Of a stretch of DNA of 64,000 bases, positions 41,784-51,400 are shown in pieces (the stretch's first letter is position 1; every line of letters starts with the position of its first letter). A program made the position numbers and the translations under genes. Source of the DNA: Photorhabdus sp. CRCIA-P01 (GTDB lineage: Bacteria > Pseudomonadota > Gammaproteobacteria > Enterobacterales > Enterobacteriaceae). The stretch lies in contig NZ_NMQR01000004.1 in the NCBI RefSeq assembly GCF_003545805.1, forward strand, positions 180,538-244,537. Reading direction: 5' to 3'. The notes under the pieces are model-generated. The model saw only the letters and a program-made list of their open reading frames with translations, did no database searches and was not told the DNA's origin.

Positions 41784-43775
41784 ATGTTGGGAAAATTAAC
41801 ACTTGATGCAATCCCATTGCATGAGCCCATTGTCATGGTCACTCTTGCAGGGATTCTCTTCGCAGGGCTCGCAATTGTCGGAGCCCTGACCTATTTCCGT
41901 AAATGGAAATGGCTATGGAGCGAGTGGTTAACCAGCGTTGACCACAAGAAAATCGGTATTATGTACATTATCGTGGCTCTGGTCATGATGCTCCGTGGCT
42001 TCGCCGATGCCATCATGATGCGTGGTCAGCAGGCTGTTGCTTCCGCGAGTGAAGCAGGTTTCCTGCCACCGCATCACTATGACCAGATTTTTACCGCCCA
42101 CGGCGTCATCATGATTTTCTTCATGGCGACACCTTTTGTTGTCGGCCTGATGAACATCGTGGTTCCACTACAGATCGGCGCTCGTGACGTGGCATTCCCA
42201 TTCCTGAACTCACTGAGTTTCTGGTTCTTCGTCGTTGGTGTTGCACTGATTAACATCTCTCTGGGTATAGGTGAATTCGCTCAGACCGGCTGGTTAGCTT
42301 ATCCTCCGCTCTCAGGTATAGAATATAGCCCAGGCGTTGGAGTCGATTATTGGATATGGAGTCTTCAGATATCCGGTATCGGTACATTGCTGACAGGCGT
42401 TAACTTCTTTGCCACGATCCTGCGTATGCGCGCTCCTGGCATGTCTATGATGAAAATGCCTGTATTCTCCTGGGCAGCACTCTGTACTAACGTACTGATC
42501 ATCGCAGCATTCCCGATTCTGACGGTTACCATTGCCCTGCTAACTTTTGACCGTTACATGGGTACCCATTTCTTCACCAATGATATGGGCGGTAATATGA
42601 TGATGTATATCAACCTGATATGGGCTTGGGGTCACCCTGAAGTTTATATTCTGGTGCTGCCGGTCTTTGGTGTTTTCTCTGAAGTGACTGCGACGTTCTC
42701 GAAAAAACGGCTGTTCGGCTACACTTCTCTGGTATGGGCAACCATTGCCATCACCGTATTGTCGTTTATCGTATGGCTGCACCACTTCTTTACGATGGGC
42801 TCTGGTGCGAACGTTAATGCCTTCTTCGGTATAGCCACCATGATTATCTCGATTCCGACAGGTGTTAAGATCTTCAACTGGCTGTTCACCATGTATCGGG
42901 GCCGTATTGAGTATAAGACACCGATGTTGTGGACTGTTGGCTTTATCGTCACCTTCTCTATCGGTGGTATGACTGGCGTTCTGCTGGCAGTTCCAGGTGC
43001 AAACTTCGTTCTGCATAACAGCTTGTTCCTGATTGCACACTTCCACAACGTTATCATCGGTGGTGTTGTCTTCGGTTGCTTCGCTGGTACTGCTTACTGG
43101 TTCCCGAAAGCCTTTGGTTTCACACTGAACGAAAAATGGGGTGTCCGCGCATTCTGGTTCTGGATCATTGGCTTCTTTATCGCCTTTATGCCAGTTTACG
43201 CACTCGGCTTCATGGGGATGACCCGTCGTATCAGCCAAAATATCAACCCTGAATTCCATACTCTGCTGGTCGTCTCCGCGATTGGTGTTGCACTGATCGC
43301 CGTTGGTATCCTGTGTCAGGTCATTCAATTCTACGTTAGTATCCGTGACCGTGACCAAAACCGTGACCTGACCGGTGACCCTTGGGGCGGACGTACTCTG
43401 GAGTGGGCAACATCTTCTCCACCACCGTTTTATAACTTTGCTGACGTTCCACATGTGCAAACGCGTGATGCATGGTGGGATATGAAAGAGAAAGGCATCG
43501 CTTATAAACGTCCTGCTAAATATGAAGAAATTCATATGCCTAAAAATGCCGGTGCAGGTGTGATTATTGCTGGCTTCAGCTTGCTTTTTGGTTTCGCTAT
43601 GATTTGGCATATCTGGTGGCTGGCTATCGCAGGCTTCGCTGGCATGATTATCACTTGGATTGCGAAAAGCTTTGATGACGATGTTGACTACTACGTACCA
43701 GTTGCTGAAGTTGAGCAAATTGAGAATCAGCACCATGAACAAATTAGCAAGGCAGGTCTGAACCATGTCAACTGA
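41784..43775 (+). CDS. cyoB: Cytochrome bo3 ubiquinol oxidase subunit I
   Basis: Catalytic haem-copper subunit: oxidises ubiquinol, reduces oxygen and pumps protons. From the ATG at 41784 ([15 protein letters not shown]) it has 663 residues, as E. coli; the frame is open upstream but that part lies in cyoA. Ligand motifs include [32 protein letters not shown] (CuB His and cross-linked Tyr), HHFFTMG and the haem histidines in [13 protein letters not shown]. Four bases separate it from cyoA. Confidence 0.97.
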   Translation: MLGKLTLDAIPLHEPIVMVTLAGILFAGLAIVGALTYFRKWKWLWSEWLTSVDHKKIGIMYIIVALVMMLRGFADAIMMRGQQAVASASEAGFLPPHHYDQIFTAHGVIMIFFMATPFVVGLMNIVVPLQIGARDVAFPFLNSLSFWFFVVGVALINISLGIGEFAQTGWLAYPPLSGIEYSPGVGVDYWIWSLQISGIGTLLTGVNFFATILRMRAPGMSMMKMPVFSWAALCTNVLIIAAFPILTVTIALLTFDRYMGTHFFTNDMGGNMMMYINLIWAWGHPEVYILVLPVFGVFSEVTATFSKKRLFGYTSLVWATIAITVLSFIVWLHHFFTMGSGANVNAFFGIATMIISIPTGVKIFNWLFTMYRGRIEYKTPMLWTVGFIVTFSIGGMTGVLLAVPGANFVLHNSLFLIAHFHNVIIGGVVFGCFAGTAYWFPKAFGFTLNEKWGVRAFWFWIIGFFIAFMPVYALGFMGMTRRISQNINPEFHTLLVVSAIGVALIAVGILCQVIQFYVSIRDRDQNRDLTGDPWGGRTLEWATSSPPPFYNFADVPHVQTRDAWWDMKEKGIAYKRPAKYEEIHMPKNAGAGVIIAGFSLLFGFAMIWHIWWLAIAGFAGMIITWIAKSFDDDVDYYVPVAEVEQIENQHHEQISKAGLNHVN

Positions 43776-44379
43776 AACTATGACTAACCACAATCATGCC
43801 CATGAGGATCATGGGCACCACGATACGGGAGCCACTAAAGTATTCGGTTTCTGGATCTACTTGATGAGTGACTGTATTTTGTTCGCATGTCTGTTTGCGA
43901 CTTATGCAGTGCTGGTTAACGGAACCGCAGGCGGCAAATCTGGTAAAGAAATTTTCGACCTCTCTTTCGTATTGGTCGAAACTTTCCTACTGCTATTCAG
44001 TAGTATCACTTATGGCTTTGCCATGTTAGGCATGAATAAAGGAAAAGTTGGCCAGGTTAACGCCTGGCTCGGCATGACTTTCCTGTTCGGCCTTGGCTTC
44101 GTGGCGATGGAATTGTACGAATTCCATCACCTGATTGTTGACGGCCACGGCCCTGACCGCAGTGCATTCTTATCTGGTTTCTTCGCACTGGTTGCTACTC
44201 ACGGTATCCACGTTACCTGTGGTCTGGTCTGGATTATCATCATGATAATCCAAGTAACCCGCCGCGGTTTAACTGATGTAAATAAAACCCGTCTGAACTG
44301 CCTGAGCTTATTCTGGCACTTCCTGGATGTGGTATGGATCTGTGTATTTACCGTTGTTTATCTGTTAGGAGCTATGTAA
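43765..44379 (+). CDS. cyoC: Cytochrome bo3 ubiquinol oxidase subunit III
   Basis: Subunit III of the bo3 oxidase, 204 residues with five membrane helices. A His-rich N terminus ([13 protein letters not shown]) precedes [16 protein letters not shown]; the C-terminal signature is [21 protein letters not shown]. It overlaps the end of cyoB by 11 bases and cyoD by one. Confidence 0.97.
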   Translation: MSTETMTNHNHAHEDHGHHDTGATKVFGFWIYLMSDCILFACLFATYAVLVNGTAGGKSGKEIFDLSFVLVETFLLLFSSITYGFAMLGMNKGKVGQVNAWLGMTFLFGLGFVAMELYEFHHLIVDGHGPDRSAFLSGFFALVATHGIHVTCGLVWIIIMIIQVTRRGLTDVNKTRLNCLSLFWHFLDVVWICVFTVVYLLGAM

Positions 44380-44711
44380 TGAGTCATTCCAATACCGCTC
44401 ATACTGGAGCTAGCCACGGTAGCCTGAAGTCTTATCTTATCGGCTTTGTTCTTTCAGTCATCCTGACAGTGATTCCGTTCTGGATGGTAATGGATGGTTC
44501 CGCCTCCCATGCCACTATCCTGACAACGGTAGTCGGTCTGGCTGTGGTGCAGATTCTTGTTCATTTTATCTACTTCCTGCACATGAACACTTCATCAGAA
44601 GAGCGCTGGAACTTAGTCGCATTGCTGTTCACTATTTTGATTATCGGTATTGTTGTTGTTGGCTCGTTATGGATCATGTACAACCTCAACATTAATATGA
44701 TGGTTGATTAA
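44379..44711 (+). CDS. cyoD: Cytochrome bo3 ubiquinol oxidase subunit IV
   Basis: Small assembly subunit, 110 residues, three membrane helices ([60 protein letters not shown]). The ATG at 44379 overlaps the cyoC stop (TAATG); longer in-frame starts would lie inside cyoC and lack family support. Confidence 0.96.
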   Translation: MSHSNTAHTGASHGSLKSYLIGFVLSVILTVIPFWMVMDGSASHATILTTVVGLAVVQILVHFIYFLHMNTSSEERWNLVALLFTILIIGIVVVGSLWIMYNLNINMMVD

Positions 44712-44723
44712 AGAGCTGCATAT

Positions 44724-45608
44724 ATGATTAAGCAATACCTGCAAGTAACTAAACCAGGAATTATCTTCGGCAATTTAATTTCTGTCATCGGTGGTTTTCT
44801 ACTCGCCTCGAAAGGGGTGATTGATTACCCTTTGTTCATTTCGACTCTACTCGGCGTTTCATTAGTCGTGGCTTCTGGTTGTGTATTTAACAACTACATT
44901 GACCGTGACATCGATCGGATCATGGAAAGAACAAAAAACCGCGTCCTTGTAAAAGGGCTTATTGATCCGAAAATCAGCCTGATTTATGCATCAATACTGG
45001 GTATTGCTGGCATAGTGCTGCTCTATGCAGCAGCCAATGCTTTAGCAATGCAATTAGCGATTATCGGTTTTGTCGTATATGTAGGGGTTTACAGCCTCTA
45101 CATGAAAAGGAAATCTGTTTATGGCACGTTGATCGGCAGTTTGTCCGGTGCTGCACCTCCGGTTATCGGCTATTGTGCAGTGACTGGTCAGTTTGACACA
45201 GGCGCGTTGATCCTGTTACTGATTTTCAGCCTGTGGCAAATGCCGCACTCGTATGCCATTGCTATTTTTCGTTTCAAAGATTACCAGGCAGCCAACATTC
45301 CTGTACTGCCCGTGATTAAAGGCATATCTGTGGCGAAAAACCACATTATCCTTTATATCCTGGCATTTATGATTGCAACCCTTATGTTAGCTATCAGCGG
45401 CTACGCTGGTTACAAATATCTGGTCGTTGCAGCCGCAGTGAGCGTCTGGTGGCTAGGAATGGCGTTATCCGGTTACAAAACTGATAATGACCGCATTTGG
45501 GCTCGTAAATTATTTATATTTTCTATTGTGGCAATCACTTCCCTGAGTGTCATGATGTCTATTGACCCGCATGTGCCCTCAGAAGCCTTCCTAACTTACG
45601 TCCGGTAA
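44724..45608 (+). CDS. cyoE: Protohaem IX farnesyltransferase (haem O synthase)
   Basis: Adds the farnesyl group to haem B to make haem O, the cofactor of CyoB. 294 residues, UbiA-type membrane prenyltransferase with motif [21 protein letters not shown] and second Asp-rich loop [21 protein letters not shown]. Last gene of the cyo operon. Confidence 0.96.
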   Translation: MIKQYLQVTKPGIIFGNLISVIGGFLLASKGVIDYPLFISTLLGVSLVVASGCVFNNYIDRDIDRIMERTKNRVLVKGLIDPKISLIYASILGIAGIVLLYAAANALAMQLAIIGFVVYVGVYSLYMKRKSVYGTLIGSLSGAAPPVIGYCAVTGQFDTGALILLLIFSLWQMPHSYAIAIFRFKDYQAANIPVLPVIKGISVAKNHIILYILAFMIATLMLAISGYAGYKYLVVAAAVSVWWLGMALSGYKTDNDRIWARKLFIFSIVAITSLSVMMSIDPHVPSEAFLTYVR

Positions 45609-45615
45609 TGTTCCT

Positions 45616-45650
45616 TGATGGCAGTGGCTTACCCCCTCTGCCATCAGTTT
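45616..45650 (+). terminator. Terminator after cyoABCDE
   Basis: TGATGGCAG / CTGCCATCA (9 base pairs) with a 13-base loop, followed by GTTTCC. It begins seven bases past the cyoE stop. Confidence 0.68.
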
Positions 45651-45765
45651 CCTTCCAGCCTATTATCCCCTCTCCTTAATACTTCAATATTATTAATTCA
45701 ATTAACTATTTACCCCTTATTGAAAACCTATCTACAATGACGCATCAAAATATTTCGAGGTAATC

Positions 45766-47145
45766 ATGAACGATAATAAAATGACGCCACTTGAGCTTCG
45801 GGCGACATGGGGCCTAGGTTCAGTTTTTTCTCTGCGAATGCTAGGCATATTCATGGTTATTCCTGTATTAACAACCTATGGCCAGAATCTAGAAGATGCC
45901 ACCAAAACACTTATTGGCATCGCCATTGGCATTTATGGTTTAACCCAGGCAATTTTGCAGATCCCTGTTGGCCTGCTTTCTGACAAAATTGGTCCTAAAC
46001 CCTTAATTATTGGTGGATTACTACTATTCGTCCTTGGCAGTATCATTGCTGCTCTCAGTGATTCTATCTGGGGCATAATAATTGGACGAGCGCTACAAGG
46101 TACTGGAGCGATATCTGCTGCAATCATGGCGCTACTTTCTGATTTAACCCGAGAACAAAATCGAACTAAAGCGATGGCTTTTATTGGCATTAGTTTCGGA
46201 ATAATTTTCGCCATAGCCATTGTACTTGGCCCAATCCTGACTCATGCCATTGGGTTAAACGGTCTGTTTTGGGTAATTACCATTCTGGCCGGTTGTGGCA
46301 TTCTAATAACACTATTTGCTGTTCCCTCCGCAGATAAACACATGCTTAACCGTGAATCAGGCATTGTCCGTTACAGCTTTCGTAAGGTTCTGGCTGATAG
46401 CCAATTGCTGAAACTTAACTTTGGCATTCTCAGTTTGCACACTTTACTCATGGCAAGTTTTGTCGCCTTTCCTCTAGTGATACAACAAGCAGGGCTCCCT
46501 AACCAACAACTTTGGAAGGTTTACCTGATCACTATGCTAGTTTCATTCCTATCTGTTGTACCTTTCATTATTTACGCAGAAAAAAAACGTCGCATGAAAC
46601 AAGTGTTTTCACTGTGCATCACAATGCTGCTGATTGCTGAAATTGTATTATGGGCGGCGGGACATCACTTATGGGTGATTTTTATCGGCATACAAATTTT
46701 CTTTATTGCTTTCAATGTAATGGAAGCTATCTTGCCATCACTCATCAGTAAAGAAGCACCAGCGGGTTATAAAGGTACAGCAATGGGTATCTACTCCACC
46801 AGCCAATTTTTAGGTGTCGCTTTAGGAGGTGGCCTTGGTGGTTGGTTATATGAATTAAAAGGAGCACCGCTGGTATTTGCGGCAGGTATCGTTCTGACAA
46901 TCATTTGGTTCATTATCAGTATAACGATGAAACAACCTCCTTATGTCAGCAGCATCAGAATTTCTCTACCAGAAAATATAGTCAATAAGGCATTGCTGGA
47001 ACAAAAAATTCTTGTTCAGCCCGGCGTTTGCGATGTCGTTATTGTTCCGGAGGAGCATAGTGCCTACATAAAAGTAGATACTAAGCTGACAAGCAGAGCA
47101 CAACTTGAACAATTGATAGCTAATAATAATGACACGATAGATTAA
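45766..47145 (+). CDS. yajR: MFS transporter YajR with C-terminal YAM domain
   Basis: 459-residue major facilitator protein (E. coli 454). Twelve membrane segments with motif A near GLLSDKIGPKPL and a family block RALQGTGAISAAIMALLSDLTREQNRTKAMA. The last 65 residues form the soluble ferredoxin-like YAM domain (ILVQPGVCDVVIVPEEHSAYIKVD). Substrate unknown. Convergent with yajQ. Confidence 0.93.
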   Translation: MNDNKMTPLELRATWGLGSVFSLRMLGIFMVIPVLTTYGQNLEDATKTLIGIAIGIYGLTQAILQIPVGLLSDKIGPKPLIIGGLLLFVLGSIIAALSDSIWGIIIGRALQGTGAISAAIMALLSDLTREQNRTKAMAFIGISFGIIFAIAIVLGPILTHAIGLNGLFWVITILAGCGILITLFAVPSADKHMLNRESGIVRYSFRKVLADSQLLKLNFGILSLHTLLMASFVAFPLVIQQAGLPNQQLWKVYLITMLVSFLSVVPFIIYAEKKRRMKQVFSLCITMLLIAEIVLWAAGHHLWVIFIGIQIFFIAFNVMEAILPSLISKEAPAGYKGTAMGIYSTSQFLGVALGGGLGGWLYELKGAPLVFAAGIVLTIIWFIISITMKQPPYVSSIRISLPENIVNKALLEQKILVQPGVCDVVIVPEEHSAYIKVDTKLTSRAQLEQLIANNNDTID

Positions 47146-47202
47146 GTATCAAACCAGATAACCCCTACTCGCTCCGATTCGATATTAAGGTAAATTGGGA
47201 GC

Positions 47203-47224
47203 GGTATTCCCGGCTAGGAATACC
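47203..47224. terminator. Hairpin between convergent yajR and yajQ
   Basis: GGTATTCC / GGAATACC, an 8-base-pair stem around CGGCTA. Likely a shared transcription end point, though neither side has a U-run. Confidence 0.5.
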
Positions 47225-47268
47225 CCACTCCACATTAAACTAGATATATCAATCCATTGTGTGGAAAA

Positions 47269-47760
47269 TCAATCCCGGAAATTAGTAAACTGAAATGGCT
47301 GTCCCAGCTCTGCGCCACGAACTAATGCCATAACACTTTGCAAATCATCACGAGCTTTACCTGTCACTCGCACTTGCTCACCCTGAATCTGTGCCTGTAC
47401 TTTCAGCTTACTATCCTTAATCAGCTTCACGATCTTTTTCGCCGTAGGGGTATCAATCCCCTGCTTCAGAGTCGCTTCAACGCTATAAGTCTTACCACTG
47501 TGCAACATATCATCAGGGATATTCAATGCAGAGCCATCGATACCACGCTTAGCCAGCTTTTCACGCATAATATCGACCAACTGACTTACCTGAAAATCTG
47601 ACTCACTGGCAATCTTGATAGATTCACTTTTTTCATTTAATTCGAAACTGGCGCTGACATTACGAAAATCCCAACGGCTAGCGAGCTCGCGCTGCGCATT
47701 TTCTACCGCATTGCGAACTTCATGCATATCAATTTCTGAAACAATATCGAAAGATGGCAT
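47269..47760 (-). CDS. yajQ: YajQ family nucleotide-binding protein
   Basis: 163-residue YajQ protein with two ferredoxin-like domains; relatives bind cyclic di-GMP or nucleic acid. From the ATG at 47760 ([19 protein letters not shown]); upstream codons would run into the IS remnant. The family ending [17 protein letters not shown] is intact. The gene lies at the left border of the toxin island. Confidence 0.95.
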   Translation of the reverse strand: MPSFDIVSEIDMHEVRNAVENAQRELASRWDFRNVSASFELNEKSESIKIASESDFQVSQLVDIMREKLAKRGIDGSALNIPDDMLHSGKTYSVEATLKQGIDTPTAKKIVKLIKDSKLKVQAQIQGEQVRVTGKARDDLQSVMALVRGAELGQPFQFTNFRD

Positions 47761-47837
47761 GATCCATGACCTCCTGATAATCAATAAATTGGCATGATAA
47801 CCGCTTTCCATTGCCAGCAAAAGCTCTATACTTGGAT

Positions 47838-47865
47838 TGAACTGCACCCCAAAAATTAGACACTA
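47838..47865 (+). repeat. IS3-type terminal-repeat-like remnant, left border of the toxin island
   Basis: TGAACTGCACCCCAAAAATT followed by AGACAC resembles the ends of IS3-family elements (TGAACTGACCCCAAAAAGTT type). A similar end in the opposite orientation lies at 57,754-57,773. No IS3 transposase frame remains between them. Confidence 0.5.
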
Positions 47866-47931
47866 ACTAATTAACCTTATATCTTGATTATCACTTTTGC
47901 AGAGCGATAATCCCCTGACTGATCATCAGGG

Positions 47932-48345
47932 ATGGATAAACGAGTTGAACTCTTCTGCTCTGCGATGTCGATGATTTTTACCGTGTATTCATTCCACTCT
48001 GGGAACAACAATGTATCGAGGAAGGACGTCGTTAGCGCAGTACGTCATGGCCGCATAAGTGCCTGCGAGATTATGACCATTGTGACTGCTTTTCATATGT
48101 CACATTATCGCAATTTCAAAAATTTCTACTTTGGATTAATCCGACGATACCCTCAACAAGACTTTCCCACCCTGCTCAGCTATACCCGTTTCCTGGGCGT
48201 CGTCTCCTCGGTTTTAGGACCTCTTTGCAGCTATTTGGCAGGTGAAAGGGAAACCTACGGGGCTCGCCTTTATCGACTCCACGAGTATTCATGTTTGATC
48301 ATGGTCTACTTGGAGCCAAGAGACAGAAAGGGCTTTGCGCCCCTC
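47932..48345 (+). pseudogene. Decayed IS982-family transposase fragment
   Basis: The frame starting at 47932 reads MDKRVELF and later CEIMTIVTAFHMSHYRNFKNFYFGLIRRYP and LLSYTRFLGVV, as in IS982-type transposases. Between these, another frame gives LLCDVDDFYRVFIPLWEQQC, the expected adjoining segment. After about 48,240 the match moves again, to VKGKPTGLAFIDSTSIHV and then a stop. So several frameshifts and a C-terminal truncation have destroyed it. It lies between yajQ and the 3' end of the toxin gene. The family call is from recognised motifs only. Confidence 0.72.
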
Positions 48346-48442
48346 CCGTGATTTCTTTTACTAGTTCAAAATAATGAAGACACCAGTACCGCCTATGCGG
48401 TCTGACAGTTTTGCCGCAAGTGTTCGCAAACACCATCACCGG

Positions 48443-51400
48443 TTACTGGATGGCCCAAGACAGTTCAAACAAACCATCCCTAACTACTCCCATCCTGGTA
48501 AAACACTCGACCAAGTGATCAACGCTGATCACCGACGAGGAACCTTTCAGCTTGATTTTCAGATGCCGGTGCGTCACTGCCTGACTACCAAACACCTTGC
48601 GCATCACCAGGGCCGTGCCATTGGCCGAGTCGGTCAATATCAGGTCATCCTCGTGACGGCTGACGAGAATTTTTTCCGCATCGGCCACCGGTATGATCAA
48701 ATAATCCAGGGCCTCGCTCGGGTCATCGTTGTCAATGATGATCGTGCGGTAATGAGACCACATCGCCTCATTGAAACAATAGGTATCACTATCAGCCCCG
48801 CCATGCAGCACCACGCTGTCGACACCAGCAATCAGCAGAGGTGTCAGCTCGTCCTGACAGCCACTCATTCCCCCGCCCTGAAGCAACAGCGACGAACCAA
48901 TGCGCTCGACACCGGTATAATGCATACCACCGCCCTGAATCCGGTACAGCGCCTGGTCCGTTGGGCTGTACACATAGGCGCCCTTCTTCCCGGCATCAAC
49001 TCCGACGAAACGAAGGTTGTTTGCGGCGGCAGGGATACCACCAACGGAGAACAATTGGCCACTGTCGACATCGAACCATCCTCGCGTTTCATTGCCTTGC
49101 AAGGTCAGCACGCCTTTAGTAGACCACTGACCGGCAACCTCAGCAAGTGCTTGTGGCAGACGGGCAAGGTTGTCCTGTTGCCAACCTTTGTCGACGGCAA
49201 CCAACTGCAATTTGCCGTCATTGGTTCTCAGCAGGATCTCGCCCTTAACAGTGGTCAAGCGCAGCCCGGCATCAACTTGCTCCGCCGCCTTGAGGTGCAG
49301 TTCAGGCGCCAGCTCACTGGCGGCGGGAAGCTGCGCCGAGGCTTCAAGCACCGCCTCGGTACCGAACGCGGCAGCCAACGCATCGGCAGTCATAGGCGGC
49401 TGACGATACAACTTACCGCTGGCGAGTTCGAACAGTTGTGCACTGGAACCGTCCGCTTCAAAACCCAGAAACTGTAGATGCTTGTCTTGCAGGGGAGCCG
49501 AAGCCACCACCACCTGGCCGTTGTGGTACCACACCGGCAGCTGGTTGCCATTGGTGCCCTTGACCCCGAACACCGCCAGAGTGGCTCTAAAACCGGTAAC
49601 ACCGGCCAAGTCCTGCCACCAGTGGGTATGTTTCTTGAGCCAATGCTCGTTAACCGCTGCGTAGCTAAGCTGTCCCAATGCATCAAGCTGAGCCACATAC
49701 CCATCCTCGGTTATCGCAATCAGGTGACCGTTCACATTGATCACATTAGCCAAGTCCGGTGTGGTGACCCGTAATGCGCTCGGCTGGTTAGCGTCGAGTA
49801 CCTCCTGCCCTGGCCCTTCTTGGCGGAACAGAGCCTTTTTCTCCTTGCTGTAGAAGAAAAACACTTCCTTACCACCGGGCTGCGGAATACTCCCCGCCAA
49901 CACCAGATCGGCCGGAATATCCCAGGCACTACGGGTCTGTTTGCGCTCTTCGAAGTTCAAGGTCTGATCCGCTGGTGGCTCCAAATTTGGTTTGATTAAC
50001 GTCCCGTCGCTGGTACGTATCCAGTAACGATGCGGTACGCGAGCCGCATCCAAGCCGAACAGCGTGACCAACTCTGCACTGGTCGGCTTGATCAACCGTA
50101 CTCCCAGCGTATAGGTCGGAGTCTCGCGCGGGATACCATCGCTCTCATAACCCTTGCGTATAACCTGAAGCTCATCATCATGCCGGCTAGTACCTGCCGA
50201 AAGCTGGAGCAACTCATCATCACCCACTGCACTAACCAACTCCATTCGGTCACCGAGAATCTGATAGCCCAGCTCAGCCCCCCTCTCCTCTGGCCGCTCC
50301 TTTAGCCGTTCCTTTAGCCGATAATGGCGCGCCAGGTAAACTATCTTTCCCTCCTGCCATAGCCGACTGATCTTACCGTCATATTGGTTGAACCATAGTT
50401 CAAACTGCGCATCGACCTGTCCGGTAGCGATGTCTACCCGCCACACCGCCACATTATCGGCGTCGTAGAAATAGGCATAGTCATCTACCACCGCACCCAG
50501 TTGGGCATGTCTAGCCTGTTTCTGGCTGGTGTCGGTAAACAGCATACGGTCCTTGACCACATCGTAGAACGCTCGACCGACATCTCGCCCCTTGTGGAGG
50601 TAGTTCTCGACCACCACGTACTGTCCATGTAGCTGATGCGCCTTATTCAATTCTTTTAAGTGCTGCTCAATTTGCTGGCCGGTCCCCTGCCATGCGTTCG
50701 CATTTGTGCTTACCAAATTAACGGTCAGCTTCGAGTTAGAGAAAACGACTTCGTGCACCTCACCTTTGTTGACCACCGATACCGGCTTATTCTGGGTCGG
50801 GTCAAGCTCTACCACAACCCCGCCGACCACCAGCTGATTCTTCGACACGCTAATGCTGTCACTGGCTAGCTGACTGCGGTCAATGATCCATTCACTGGCA
50901 GCAACGTTCGTGAGCTTAACTCGGGTGCCTTCGTTGAGGCCGATCTGGTACTTACCACCTGCGCCCTTGATCTCGTAACGCAGGTAGTCATGCAGCTCCT
51001 TGGGCAACTTAGGCACCACCAGTTGTCGGTCACGCTGATCGAGCACCACCTCAATCGGGGTGTCGACGTACTCATGATTAATCCTGCGGATTGTCTGCTC
51101 ACCCGGAAAGATGTAGAAGTCGTAGTCGAACCGCTTGTCTTTCTCGAGCTTGCGGATAACGTCAAAGCCGGTGTCGTGGCGTGTGGTAGCACCGGGGAGC
51201 AGCATGTATTCGTATCTGATGTAGGACTTGGGCGTGCCCGGCAGGATCACTACACTGTCGCCGTATTCAAGGGGCTTGAAAGCCTCCTTGTAACCAATGC
51301 CGCTGCGCACCTCGATTGCCTCACTACGGTCGTGGACCATTCGCGGAAAGTCACCGATCCAGAAAAAATAATTGATTTCCCCCGAACCGGTAGAGCCGGA

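Noticed and set aside
42540..43793. 417-codon minus-strand frame opposite cyoB.
   Set aside because: Antisense shadow of the strongly biased cyoB codons; sequence rich in His, Asn and Thr without protein character.
48374..49477. Long plus-strand open frame (367 codons) opposite the toxin 3' end, and others at 50,990-52,024 and 53,660-54,676.
   Set aside because: They are antisense shadows of the G+C-rich toxin gene, with composition typical of such shadows and no domain signature or ribosome site.
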